From: Gammaproteobacteria bacterium
Lineage (GTDB): Bacteria > Pseudomonadota > Gammaproteobacteria > Steroidobacterales > Steroidobacteraceae
Length of the DNA: 64,000 nt
Assembly: GCA_025350055.1 (NCBI GenBank)
Contig: JANXYK010000064.1
Location: forward strand, 1 to 64,000
Direction: 5' to 3'
Shown here: piece by piece, positions 9,200-17,740 of the stretch
How positions within the stretch are numbered: position 1 is the first letter of the stretch
Layout of the letters: every line of letters begins with the position of its first letter
Program-made: the position numbers and the translations under genes
The notes under the pieces: model-generated
What the model saw: the letters and a program-made list of their open reading frames with translations, nothing else
Told to the model about the DNA's origin: nothing
The model's database searches: none

Positions 9200-10390
9200 A
9201 TGCCGTTCTTCACCATCGTGCTACCGACCCGCAACCGGCCCAACCTGGTGCCGACGGCGGTGCAGAGCGTGCTCGAGCAGGATTGCACCGATTTCGAACT
9301 GATCATCTCCGACAACTCCGATGCGGAGCGGAGCGAGGAAACGCGCGCGGTGCTGAGCGCGGCGCTGGCCGATCCGCGCGTACGCTATCTGCGCCCGCCG
9401 CGCACGCTGGGGATGGTCGACCACTGGGAATGGGCCGTGCGCCAGGCGCAAGGCGACTACACTGGCGTACTCACCGACCGCATGGCCTACAAGCTCTACG
9501 CGCTCGGGATGATCAGGCGGGAGCTGCAGGCGCATCCAGCGGATCTGATCTCGATGCTGGCCGTTGGCATCCGGGGCGAGGCAGCGCCCTACAGCCTGCG
9601 ACATCGCGCGGCCAGCGATTGCGCCACGCCCGTGACCTCGGTTGCCGCGCTGGCCGAATGCGCGCGCGTGGAATTCTCCAGCCGCCTGCCGCGCATGCTC
9701 AATTCCTTCGTGCGTACCGCGCGCCTGCACGAGCTGGTGGCAAATTACGGCTCGATCTTCACCGGCATGGCGCCGGACTATTCCTTCTGCTTCCGCATCC
9801 TCGACTGCCTGGAGGGGTTCAGCCTGTTCGACAGTCGCCTGATGGTTACCGGAGGTGAATCGCAGAGCAACGGCCTGGCCTTCACCACCAATCGTCCGAA
9901 CGCCGACAGCCGCAGCTTCCTCGCGCTCGCGCACAAGCCGCTGGACTGGTTTCGCTACGCGCCGATCCACTCGCCGGTGACGATCAACAACAATTTCCTG
10001 CTGCTCGAGTACGAGCTCGCGCGCAGCCAGCAGAAGAGCGGGCGCTTCATGCCCTTTGATCGCGATGCATTCTATCGGCGCAGTGCGGCCGAGCTGCGCC
10101 ATCTCGCCGCCAAGGGTTACGACCTCAGTGCCGCGCAGCAGGCGCTCGAGACCTACCGCCGCGAGCAGCAGCTGGGCGGCGGCTGGTCGGCTGGCTATGC
10201 GCTGCGACGACTCCGTTGGCTCACCAAGCCCGCCGTTCGCTGGCAGCGGCTGAAATCCCTATGGCAACGTGCGGGCAGCAGGAGCGCGCATGCTCGCACG
10301 CGCCGCGCCCCGACGCGGGGTTTCGACACCGTGATCGAGGCGCTGCGCTTCGAGGCCGAAGTCGTACGCGCGCGTCAGCGCTTGCCGTAG
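9200..10390 (+). CDS. Family 2 glycosyltransferase
   Basis: A 396-residue GT-A type glycosyltransferase. [20 protein letters not shown] and [17 protein letters not shown] at the N-terminus form the nucleotide-sugar binding half. LTDRM (near 93) stands where the DxD-like motif is expected. The C-terminal 90 residues are rich in Arg/Trp, including the [10 protein letters not shown] and [11 protein letters not shown] segments, which may dock on the membrane. As the only glycosyltransferase in the cluster it probably transfers the CDP-sugar made here. Its 3' end overlaps the 3' end of the convergent folD by 16 bases. Confidence 0.82.
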   Translation: MPFFTIVLPTRNRPNLVPTAVQSVLEQDCTDFELIISDNSDAERSEETRAVLSAALADPRVRYLRPPRTLGMVDHWEWAVRQAQGDYTGVLTDRMAYKLYALGMIRRELQAHPADLISMLAVGIRGEAAPYSLRHRAASDCATPVTSVAALAECARVEFSSRLPRMLNSFVRTARLHELVANYGSIFTGMAPDYSFCFRILDCLEGFSLFDSRLMVTGGESQSNGLAFTTNRPNADSRSFLALAHKPLDWFRYAPIHSPVTINNNFLLLEYELARSQQKSGRFMPFDRDAFYRRSAAELRHLAAKGYDLSAAQQALETYRREQQLGGGWSAGYALRRLRWLTKPAVRWQRLKSLWQRAGSRSAHARTRRAPTRGFDTVIEALRFEAEVVRARQRLP

Positions 10391-11223
10391 GCCTCGAGCG
10401 TATTGTTCATCAGCATCGCCACCGTCATTGGCCCGACGCCGCCCGGTACCGGCGTGATCCACGAGGCGCGCTGCGCGGCCGGCGCATATTCCACATCGCC
10501 GACCAGCTTGCCGTTGGGCAGCCGGTTCATGCCGACATCGATCACGATCGCGCCGGGCTTGATCCACTCGCCGCGCACCATGTCGGGTTGACCGACGGCA
10601 GCGACCACGAGATCGGCGCGTGCGACCACAGCGCCGAGATCGCGTGTGCGGCTATGGCACACCGTAGTCGTGGCGCCAGCCAGCAACAGCTCGAGCGCCA
10701 TCGGGCGACCGACGATGTTCGATGCGCCGACGACTACGGCCTCGAGGCCCGCTACCTTGGTGCCGATGCTCTCGAACATGCGCATCACGCCATAGGGCGT
10801 GCAGGGGCGCAGCGTCGGTTCGCGCTGCGCAAGCCGGCCGAGGTTGTAGGGGTGAAAGCCATCGACGTCCTTCGCAGGATCGATCGCCTCGATGATCAGC
10901 CGCGAGCGGATCTGCGGGGGCAGGGGCAGTTGCACCAGGATGCCGTCGATCGCGCTGTCATTGTTGAGCAGCTTGATCAGGTCGAGCAGCTCGGCCTCGG
11001 AGGTGCTGGCCGGCAGATCGTGCGCGCTGGAGATGATGCCGGCCTGCACGCAGGAGCTGCGCTTGTTGCGCACGTAGACCTGCGAGGCCGCCGAGTCGCC
11101 CACCATGACCACCGCGAGCCCTGGACGGCGTTTGCCCGCCGCCGCGAGCTGGTCCGTGACCTGGCGCGTCTGCGCCTTGATTTGTTCCGCGATCCCCTTG
11201 CCGTCTATGATTCTGGCCGTCAT
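10375..11223 (-). CDS. folD: Methylenetetrahydrofolate dehydrogenase / cyclohydrolase
   Basis: A bifunctional one-carbon enzyme interconverting 5,10-methylene-, methenyl- and 10-formyl-tetrahydrofolate. At 282 residues it is of normal length. The catalytic Tyr-x3-Lys is in [12 protein letters not shown], and the NADP-site signature is [13 protein letters not shown] with CHSRT following. [16 protein letters not shown] closes the protein. The start is the ATG before [13 protein letters not shown]. The frame stays open upstream through the tRNA genes, but that part is antisense tRNA and not protein. A MetF-like reductase lies just beyond the tRNA array, so folate C1 genes flank it on both sides. 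Confidence 0.95.
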   Translation of the reverse strand: MTARIIDGKGIAEQIKAQTRQVTDQLAAAGKRRPGLAVVMVGDSAASQVYVRNKRSSCVQAGIISSAHDLPASTSEAELLDLIKLLNNDSAIDGILVQLPLPPQIRSRLIIEAIDPAKDVDGFHPYNLGRLAQREPTLRPCTPYGVMRMFESIGTKVAGLEAVVVGASNIVGRPMALELLLAGATTTVCHSRTRDLGAVVARADLVVAAVGQPDMVRGEWIKPGAIVIDVGMNRLPNGKLVGDVEYAPAAQRASWITPVPGGVGPMTVAMLMNNTLEAYGKR

Positions 11224-11252
11224 GCACTGATCCTGTGGGTTAAAAGGCGCTA

Positions 11253-11281
11253 TTGTCGCACGGGTGCGGGTTCCGTATGAT
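11253..11281 (+). promoter_or_regulatory. Probable sigma-70 promoter of the tRNA array
   Basis: A TTGTCG -35 box and a TATGAT -10 box (11276-11281) are separated by 17 bases. A GC-rich discriminator (GCGCGGCCCC) follows, as is usual for stringently controlled stable-RNA promoters. The first tRNA begins about 50 bases after the expected start site. Confidence 0.6.
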
Positions 11282-11338
11282 GCGCGGCCCCTGGCAGATC
11301 GACGAGTTTGGGGGGGCGGCCCGGAACTGGAATCGTGG

Positions 11339-11415
11339 CGGGGCATGGCGCAGTCTGGTAGCGCATCTGCTTTGGGAGCAGAGGGTCGCAGGTTCAAATC
11401 CTGCTGCCCCGACCA
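11339..11415 (+). tRNA. tRNA-Pro (anticodon TGG)
   Basis: A 77-base cloverleaf with acceptor arms CGGGGCA/TGCCCCG, anticodon loop TTTGGGA in a TCTGC/GCAGA stem, a GGTTCAAATC T-loop and an encoded CCA end. It is the first of four tRNAs in a row. Confidence 0.95.
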
Positions 11416-11430
11416 TCTCAGAATGACCGG

Positions 11431-11507
11431 GCGCCCGTAGCTCAGCTGGATAGAGCACCGGCCTTCTAAGCCGGTGGTCGCAGGTTCGAGTCCTGCCGGG
11501 CGCGCCA
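11431..11507 (+). tRNA. tRNA-Arg (anticodon TCT)
   Basis: A 77-base cloverleaf. The acceptor stem is GCGCCCG/CGGGCGC, the anticodon loop CTTCTAA sits in a CCGGC/GCCGG stem, the discriminator is G, and CCA is encoded. Confidence 0.95.
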
Positions 11508-11539
11508 TTGATTTGATCGGGCATTTAGATGACTTCGAC

Positions 11540-11616
11540 GGTGGACGTAGCTCAGTTGGTAGAGTCCCGGATTGTGATTCCGGCTGTCGCGGGTTCGAGT
11601 CCCGTCGTCCACCCCA
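11540..11616 (+). tRNA. tRNA-His (anticodon GTG)
   Basis: The acceptor stem is GTGGACG/CGTCCAC, with the His-specific extra G at -1 opposite C73. The anticodon loop is TTGTGAT and CCA is encoded. Confidence 0.95.
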
Positions 11617-11628
11617 TTTTCCAGGAAT

Positions 11629-11704
11629 GGGCCGTTAGCTCAGTTGGTAGAGCAGGAGACTCTTAATCTCTTGGTCGAAGGTTCGACTCCTTCACGGCCC
11701 ACCA
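11629..11704 (+). tRNA. tRNA-Lys (anticodon CTT)
   Basis: A 76-base cloverleaf. The acceptor stem is GGGCCGT/ACGGCCC, the anticodon loop CTCTTAA has a GGAGA/TCTCT stem, and CCA is encoded. It is the last tRNA of the array. Confidence 0.95.
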
Positions 11705-11817
11705 GATCCACCTGCAGCCCCGTCACCGCGCCTGCGGGCGACCCGCGCACCCTGCCGTTCCCGAGCGCGACGGCAAGGCAAAGAGCCTGATCATTGGCCG
11801 TGTGCTAATTTCGGTCG

Positions 11818-12693
11818 ATGAGCCTGCTAGAGCGTGCGATCGGCACCGGACAATTCGCGGTCACCACCGAGCTGACGCCGCCCAAGGGCACGGATCTTTC
11901 CGAGCTGTTCGCCAAGGCCGAGGCGCTCAAGGGCCATGTGCAGGCGATCAACCTGACCGAGTCGCATCGAGCGCGCATGTCCATGGAGCCCAAGGCGGTC
12001 GGGCGCCTGCTGCTCGAGCGCGGCATCGAACCACTGGTGCAGGTCACGGCACGCGATCGCAATCGCATCGCCATCCAGGCCGATCTGCTGGGCGCCGCGG
12101 TGCTCGGCATCGAGAACCTGGTATTCATGGGTGGCGATGCACCCAAGGGCGGCGATCATCCCGAGGCCAAGCCTGTGTTTGATCTCACCGCCGCCGACAT
12201 GCTGCGTGCTGCCGCGGGCTTGCGTGCCGGCCATGATCTCGCGGGCAACGAACTCAAGGGCGTGCCGAAGTATTTCATCGGTGCAGTCGCGAATCCGGCT
12301 GCGCCTGACTTCGATGGCGAGATCGCCAACACCCGACGCAAGATCGACGCCGGCGCGCAGTTCCTGCAGACGCAGGCGATCTACGATCCGTACCTGCTCG
12401 AGCGTTTCCTCGAGGCCGTGAAACCTGATGGCGTAGCGATACTCGCGGGCATCATTCCGCTGAAATCCGCAAAGATGGCGCGCTGGTTGCACGGCAATGT
12501 GCCAGGCATTGTGGTGCCCGAAGCCTTGTTCACCGAGCTCGCGGCCACGCCGCCCGATCAGGAAGTCGCCAAGGGCATCGAAATTGCCGGGCGACTGATC
12601 CGTACGTTGCGACCGTATTGTGCGGGTGTGCACCTGATGGCACTCGGCTGGGAGCAGTACATCGTGGCGATGCTGAAAGCCGGTGCAGGCTGA
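11818..12693 (+). CDS. Methylenetetrahydrofolate reductase family protein
   Basis: A 291-residue MetF-like TIM-barrel flavoprotein that would reduce 5,10-methylene- to 5-methyl-tetrahydrofolate. Visible landmarks are the VTTELTPPKGTD entry strand, INLTESHRARMS, GIENLVFMGGDAPKGGDHP (folate/FAD region), KYFIGAVANPAAPD and KIDAGAQFLQTQAIYD. It differs somewhat from classical E. coli MetF and is closer to the short MTHFR-like proteins without a regulatory domain. Its neighbourhood (folD across the tRNA array) supports a C1 role. Whether this is the cell's only MTHFR is not known. Confidence 0.85.
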   Translation: MSLLERAIGTGQFAVTTELTPPKGTDLSELFAKAEALKGHVQAINLTESHRARMSMEPKAVGRLLLERGIEPLVQVTARDRNRIAIQADLLGAAVLGIENLVFMGGDAPKGGDHPEAKPVFDLTAADMLRAAAGLRAGHDLAGNELKGVPKYFIGAVANPAAPDFDGEIANTRRKIDAGAQFLQTQAIYDPYLLERFLEAVKPDGVAILAGIIPLKSAKMARWLHGNVPGIVVPEALFTELAATPPDQEVAKGIEIAGRLIRTLRPYCAGVHLMALGWEQYIVAMLKAGAG

Positions 12694-12708
12694 CGCGGTG
12701 GCGGTTCC

Positions 12709-13644
12709 ATGAACGCTGCTTCGGCTGCAGATCGCATTGCACTGGGCACCAGCGGCCTCGAGGTCGCGCCGCTAGGCTGGGGCATGTGGCGCTTTGCCGG
12801 TGCGGACCTGGCCACAGCCCGCGCGCGCATCGACGCCGCGCTGTCGATCGGTTGCACGCTGTTCGATACCGCCGACATCTACGGACTCGGGCCCGCGGGT
12901 GGATTCGGTGCGGCCGAGGAGCTACTGGGCAAGGTGCTGCGCAGCGACCCCGCGCTGCGCCGGCAGTTCGTGCTCGCGACCAAGGCTGGCATCACGCCGC
13001 CCGCGCCCTACAACTCAAGCGCCAGCTACCTGGTGCAGGCCTGTGAGGCTTCGCTGCGGCGCCTGGGCGTGGAACAGGTGGATCTGCTGCAGGTGCACCG
13101 ACCCGATGTGCTGGCGCATCCGGCCGAGGTGGCCCGGGCCTTCGAGCTGCTGCAGCGCCAGGGAAAGGCGCGCGCGTTTGGCGTATCGAATTACAGCGCC
13201 GCGCAGACGCGCACGCTGCTGGCGCACCTGACCGTGCCGTTGGCTACGCTGCAACCGGAGTTTTCGCTGCTCGCCCGAGATGCGCTGGAGAATGGCATCC
13301 TCGATCTGGCGCTGGAGCGCGGCATCGCAGTGCTCGCCTGGTCGCCGCTGGCGCAGGGAAGGCTGGGTGCGCCGGGCGCCGGGCGCGCGGGCGCGGCGTT
13401 AGTGCAGGATGAGGCTGCCTCTCGCGTGGTAGCGCTACTCGATGTGCTGTCGGCCCGTACAGGTGTAGTGCGCGCAGCCTTGGCCTGCAGCTGGATCATG
13501 GCGCACCCGGCGCGGCCCATCCCCTTGATCGGCACGCAGGATCCGGAGCGCATCCGCGCTTTTGCCGCGGCCTACGGGGTGACCTGGACGCGTACCGACT
13601 GGTATGCGCTGCTGACGGCTGCGCGCGGCGTGCCGCTCCCCTGA
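12709..13644 (+). CDS. Aldo/keto reductase
   Basis: A 311-residue NADPH-dependent (alpha/beta)8-barrel oxidoreductase. The catalytic tetrad can be read: Asp and Tyr in FDTADIYGLG, Lys in VLATKAGI, His in LLQVHRPD. The cofactor-binding end shows PLIGTQDPERIRAFAAAYG. The start is an ATG 15 bases after the MTHFR-like stop, so co-transcription is likely. The substrate is unknown; many relatives reduce aldehydes or sugar derivatives. Confidence 0.88.
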   Translation: MNAASAADRIALGTSGLEVAPLGWGMWRFAGADLATARARIDAALSIGCTLFDTADIYGLGPAGGFGAAEELLGKVLRSDPALRRQFVLATKAGITPPAPYNSSASYLVQACEASLRRLGVEQVDLLQVHRPDVLAHPAEVARAFELLQRQGKARAFGVSNYSAAQTRTLLAHLTVPLATLQPEFSLLARDALENGILDLALERGIAVLAWSPLAQGRLGAPGAGRAGAALVQDEAASRVVALLDVLSARTGVVRAALACSWIMAHPARPIPLIGTQDPERIRAFAAAYGVTWTRTDWYALLTAARGVPLP

Positions 13645-13651
13645 AGCGCTC

Positions 13652-13999
13652 TCAGCCGCGTGGCGGCGCACCCTGGCGCAGCACCACCCGCGGGAGGCCA
13701 GGCAGGCGTGAGCGATCCAGTCGCGCCCGTTCGGTGGTCGAATCGGTGCGATAGACGAGGTCGGGGTGCGAGAGGGCGAAGCGCGCCCGCAGCTCGTTTT
13801 CGAACTCGGTCACCGACAGGGGCAGATGCAGGTCGCCCTGGACTGTGGCCGGGTCCACGCCCAGCAGCTCGCAGGCGCAGCGCACCACCAGGCGGGCGCG
13901 CCGCTCGCTGACCAGCACGCGTGGCGTGCGCAGGGCATTGCGGGCGCTACGGCGGCCGCGTGCGGGATCGGCCGTGTGCAGTTCTTCGATCTGGTCCAC
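13652..13999 (-). CDS. Unknown protein, 115 residues
   Basis: I do not recognise this family. The reading frame is charged and Arg-rich. LRTPRVLVSERRARLVVRCACELLG and LPLSVTEFENELRARFALSHPDLVY look like folded, soluble segments, with no signal peptide or membrane helix. The GTG start is preferred because AGGAG lies ten bases before it; a longer frame from an ATG at 14047 lacks a ribosome-binding site. It is convergent with the aldo/keto reductase (7-base gap) and divergent from tRNA-Leu. It could be a lineage-specific gene. Confidence 0.5.
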   Translation of the reverse strand: MDQIEELHTADPARGRRSARNALRTPRVLVSERRARLVVRCACELLGVDPATVQGDLHLPLSVTEFENELRARFALSHPDLVYRTDSTTERARLDRSRLPGLPRVVLRQGAPPRG

Positions 14000-14090
14000 T
14001 TGGGGCTTACTCCTGTACGGCCCCCGGGCGGTCCCCGGTGAAGCCATTAAATCAACTCAACCTGAACCGACCCTGAATCGGCCCCTACGC

Positions 14091-14096
14091 TATAAT
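14091..14096 (+). promoter_or_regulatory. -10 box of the tRNA-Leu promoter
   Basis: A perfect TATAAT lies 19 bases before tRNA-Leu. No convincing -35 hexamer is seen at the right spacing; CTGAAC/CTGAAT copies lie at 14062 and 14073. The discriminator is GC-rich, as in other tRNA promoters. Confidence 0.55.
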
Positions 14097-14115
14097 CATG
14101 GGCTGCCAGCGAGGG

Positions 14116-14200
14116 GCGAAAGTGGCGGAACTGGTAGACGCGCTGGCCTTAGGAGCCAGTGGGGTAACCCTTGAGAGTTCGAGTCTCTCCTTTCGCACCA
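14116..14200 (+). tRNA. tRNA-Leu (anticodon TAG)
   Basis: An 85-base class II tRNA with a long variable arm. The acceptor stem is GCGAAAG/CTTTCGC, the anticodon loop CTTAGGA sits in a CTGGC/GCCAG stem, and CCA is encoded. It lies 40 bases before the trigger factor gene. Confidence 0.95.
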
Positions 14201-14240
14201 GTCCGCTTTGAGTGCTACGGGATTTGCAGGAAGACAGGTC

Positions 14241-15545
14241 ATGGAGACTTCATTGACATCAACCAGTGGATTGGAGCGACGCCTCGAGGTCACCGTGCCT
14301 GGCGAGGTGCTCGCGAGCCGCATCGACGAGCGTCTCAAGGCGCTGGCGCGCACGGCGCGCCTCAAGGGTTTTCGCCCGGGCAAGGTGCCGCTTGCGGTCG
14401 TGACCAAGCAGTACGGCGGGCAGGTGCGCAGCGAAGCCGTGAACGACCTGGTGCAGGCCAGTTTCGCCGAGGCCGTGAATCGCGAAAAACTGCGCCCGGC
14501 CGGCGACCCGCGCATCGAGCCGCTGCCGCCGGTGGCGGGCGAGGCGATCCGCTATGCGGCGGTCTTTGAAGTTCTGCCGGAGATCGTGATTCAGCCGCTG
14601 GAGCAGCTGAGCGTTGAGGTCCCGGTGGCCACCATCGGTGACGCCGATATTGACGCCATGATCGAGAGCATGCGCCGCCAGAAGCCGGTGTACACCGAAG
14701 TGCAGCGCGCGGCCGACAAAGCCGATCGTGTCAGCATCGAATTCGAGGGCCGCATCGACGGCGAGCTGTTCCCGGGTGGCAAGGGGGAAGACCTGGCCGT
14801 GGTGCTGGGCGCGGGCACGATCCTGGGCGAGCTCGATGCCGCATTGCATGGCATGAGCGTCGGCGATCACAAGGATGTGCCGGCAAGTTTCCCTGATGAC
14901 TACGGCGCCAAGGCGGTGGCCGGCAAGCAGGCGCAGTTTTCGATCAAGGTGAAGAGCGTCAACCAGGTGAGCCTCCCGCAGATCGACGAGGCCTTCGTGC
15001 GCAGCTTTGGCCTGGCCGAGGGCGGCGTCGATGAGTTCCGCGTGCAGGTGCGCGCGACCATGGAGCGTGAGGTGGCCGAAGTCAGCCGCCAGCGGGTGCG
15101 TGAGCAGCTGCTCGATGCGCTCTACAAGGCCAATCCGCTCGATGTGCCCAAGGTCATGGTCGATGAACAGGTGCGCGAGCTCCAGGTGCAGATGCTGCGG
15201 CGCATGGGCGTGCAGAAGGTTGAACAGCTGCCGCCGCGCGAGCCCTACGAAGAGCCCGCCCGCAAGCGCGTGGCCCTGGGCCTGATCATCGGCGAGCTGG
15301 TACGGAGCAACGGCATCCGCATCGATCGCGCCCGCGTCGAGGAGCGCCTCAACTCAGTGGCGGCTTCCTATCCCGATGCCGAAGGCGTGCGTCGCCAGTA
15401 CCTGCAGAGCCGTGATGCCATGGCACAGATCGAGTCGGCAGTTCTGGAAGATCAGGCGCTCGACTGGGTTCAGTCGCGTGTGCAGCGGGTCGATAAGCCG
15501 GCAAGCTTCGCCGAACTGACGGGTTTTGACAGCAGCAAGGGGTAA
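14241..15545 (+). CDS. tig: Trigger factor, ribosome-bound chaperone
   Basis: This 434-residue chaperone and peptidyl-prolyl isomerase meets nascent chains at the ribosome exit tunnel. The N-terminal ribosome-docking signature is KGFRPGKVPLAVV (near residue 46). The FKBP-type domain starts around KADRVSIEFEGRIDGELFPGG, and the helical C-terminal domain ends with a SRVQRVDKPASFAEL segment. The ATG before ETSLTSTSGLERRLEVTVP is preceded by CAGGAAGACAGG. A longer frame from 14208 adds eleven unlikely residues. First protein gene of the tig-clpP-clpX-lon protein-quality block. Confidence 0.95.
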   Translation: METSLTSTSGLERRLEVTVPGEVLASRIDERLKALARTARLKGFRPGKVPLAVVTKQYGGQVRSEAVNDLVQASFAEAVNREKLRPAGDPRIEPLPPVAGEAIRYAAVFEVLPEIVIQPLEQLSVEVPVATIGDADIDAMIESMRRQKPVYTEVQRAADKADRVSIEFEGRIDGELFPGGKGEDLAVVLGAGTILGELDAALHGMSVGDHKDVPASFPDDYGAKAVAGKQAQFSIKVKSVNQVSLPQIDEAFVRSFGLAEGGVDEFRVQVRATMEREVAEVSRQRVREQLLDALYKANPLDVPKVMVDEQVRELQVQMLRRMGVQKVEQLPPREPYEEPARKRVALGLIIGELVRSNGIRIDRARVEERLNSVAASYPDAEGVRRQYLQSRDAMAQIESAVLEDQALDWVQSRVQRVDKPASFAELTGFDSSKG

Positions 15546-15551
15546 GTGCAG

Positions 15552-16184
15552 ATGAATGAGCGTGGACTGAATCTGGTGCCGATCGTCGTCGAGCAGACCG
15601 CGCGCGGCGAGCGCTCCTATGACATCTACTCGCGGCTGCTCAAGGAGCGGGTGATTTTCGTGGTCGGCCCGGTCGAGGACTACATGGCCAATGTGGTGGT
15701 CGCGCAGCTGCTGTTCCTGGAATCTGACAACCCGGACAAGGACATCGCGATCTACATCAATTCCCCGGGCGGCTCGGTGAGCGCGGGGCTCGCCATCTAC
15801 GACACGATGCAGTTCGTCAAGCCGGATGTCAGCACCATTTGCATCGGCCTGGCCGCCTCGATGGGCGCGCTGCTGCTGGGCGGTGGGGCCAAGGGCAAGC
15901 GCTTTTCGCTGCCCAATTCCAAGATCATGATCCACCAGCCTTCGGGCGGCTTCCAGGGCCAGGCCTCCGATATCGACATCCATGCCCGTGACGTCATGGA
16001 TACCAAGGACCGCCTCAATCGCATCCTGGCGCACCACACGGGCCATACGGTCGAGCAGGTCAAGGCCGACAGTGACCGCGACAACTTCATGAGCGCCGAG
16101 GCGGCCCGGGCTTACGGCCTGATCGACCGGGTGCTCGAAAAGCGTGAAGTGGCCCCAGCTCAAGACCCGAAAGGGCCGGCCTGA
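15552..16184 (+). CDS. clpP: ATP-dependent Clp protease proteolytic subunit
   Basis: The 14-mer serine peptidase partner of ClpX, 210 residues. The catalytic triad is S103 (GLAASMGAL), H128 ([10 protein letters not shown]) and D177 (DSDRDNF). [19 protein letters not shown] is the oxyanion and substrate strand. The ATG is preferred over a GTG six bases upstream because AAGGGG lies at a good distance. It follows tig by six bases. Confidence 0.96.
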   Translation: MNERGLNLVPIVVEQTARGERSYDIYSRLLKERVIFVVGPVEDYMANVVVAQLLFLESDNPDKDIAIYINSPGGSVSAGLAIYDTMQFVKPDVSTICIGLAASMGALLLGGGAKGKRFSLPNSKIMIHQPSGGFQGQASDIDIHARDVMDTKDRLNRILAHHTGHTVEQVKADSDRDNFMSAEAARAYGLIDRVLEKREVAPAQDPKGPA

Positions 16185-16252
16185 ACTGGCATAAGTGCCC
16201 ACCAATAGCGCAAAAAGCAAGGATTACAAGGTCTTAGATGGTACGCAGTTCT

Positions 16253-16282
16253 TTGCGCCCTCCGCTTTGGGCATGCTATATA
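16253..16282 (+). promoter_or_regulatory. Possible sigma-70 promoter for clpX
   Basis: TTGCGC and TATATA (16277-16282) are separated by 18 bases in the 160-base gap between clpP and clpX. The fit to consensus is moderate and no other promoter-like pair stands out in the gap. Confidence 0.35.
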
Positions 16283-16344
16283 AGGCCCGTGATGTCCGAA
16301 TTATGCCCTTCGACGCCTGTCCAAATGGCCAGAGGTGAGTTGCA

Positions 16345-17661
<1,317 letters not shown>

Positions 17662-17664
17662 GTC

Positions 17665-17691
17665 CTTGAAAACGCCGCCGGGCGCCCCCAT
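17665..17691 (+). promoter_or_regulatory. Heat-shock (sigma-32) promoter of lon
   Basis: CTTGAA (17665-17670) and CCCCAT (17686-17691) are separated by 15 bases, which matches the RpoH consensus (CTTGAA-N13/15-CCCCAT) and its usual spacing. The boxes begin right after the clpX stop and end about 50 bases before the lon GTG. Heat-shock control of lon is established in E. coli. Confidence 0.75.
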
Positions 17692-17740
17692 CGATTGCGG
17701 CAGGGGCTCTTCTGGCCCTCATCATCGTGGGTACCCATAA

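Noticed and set aside
11224-11508. N-terminal extension of the folD frame with an AGLEPATT-like sequence
   Set aside because: It is the antisense of tRNA-Pro and tRNA-Arg, a well-known false protein read from tRNA genes. folD starts at 11223.
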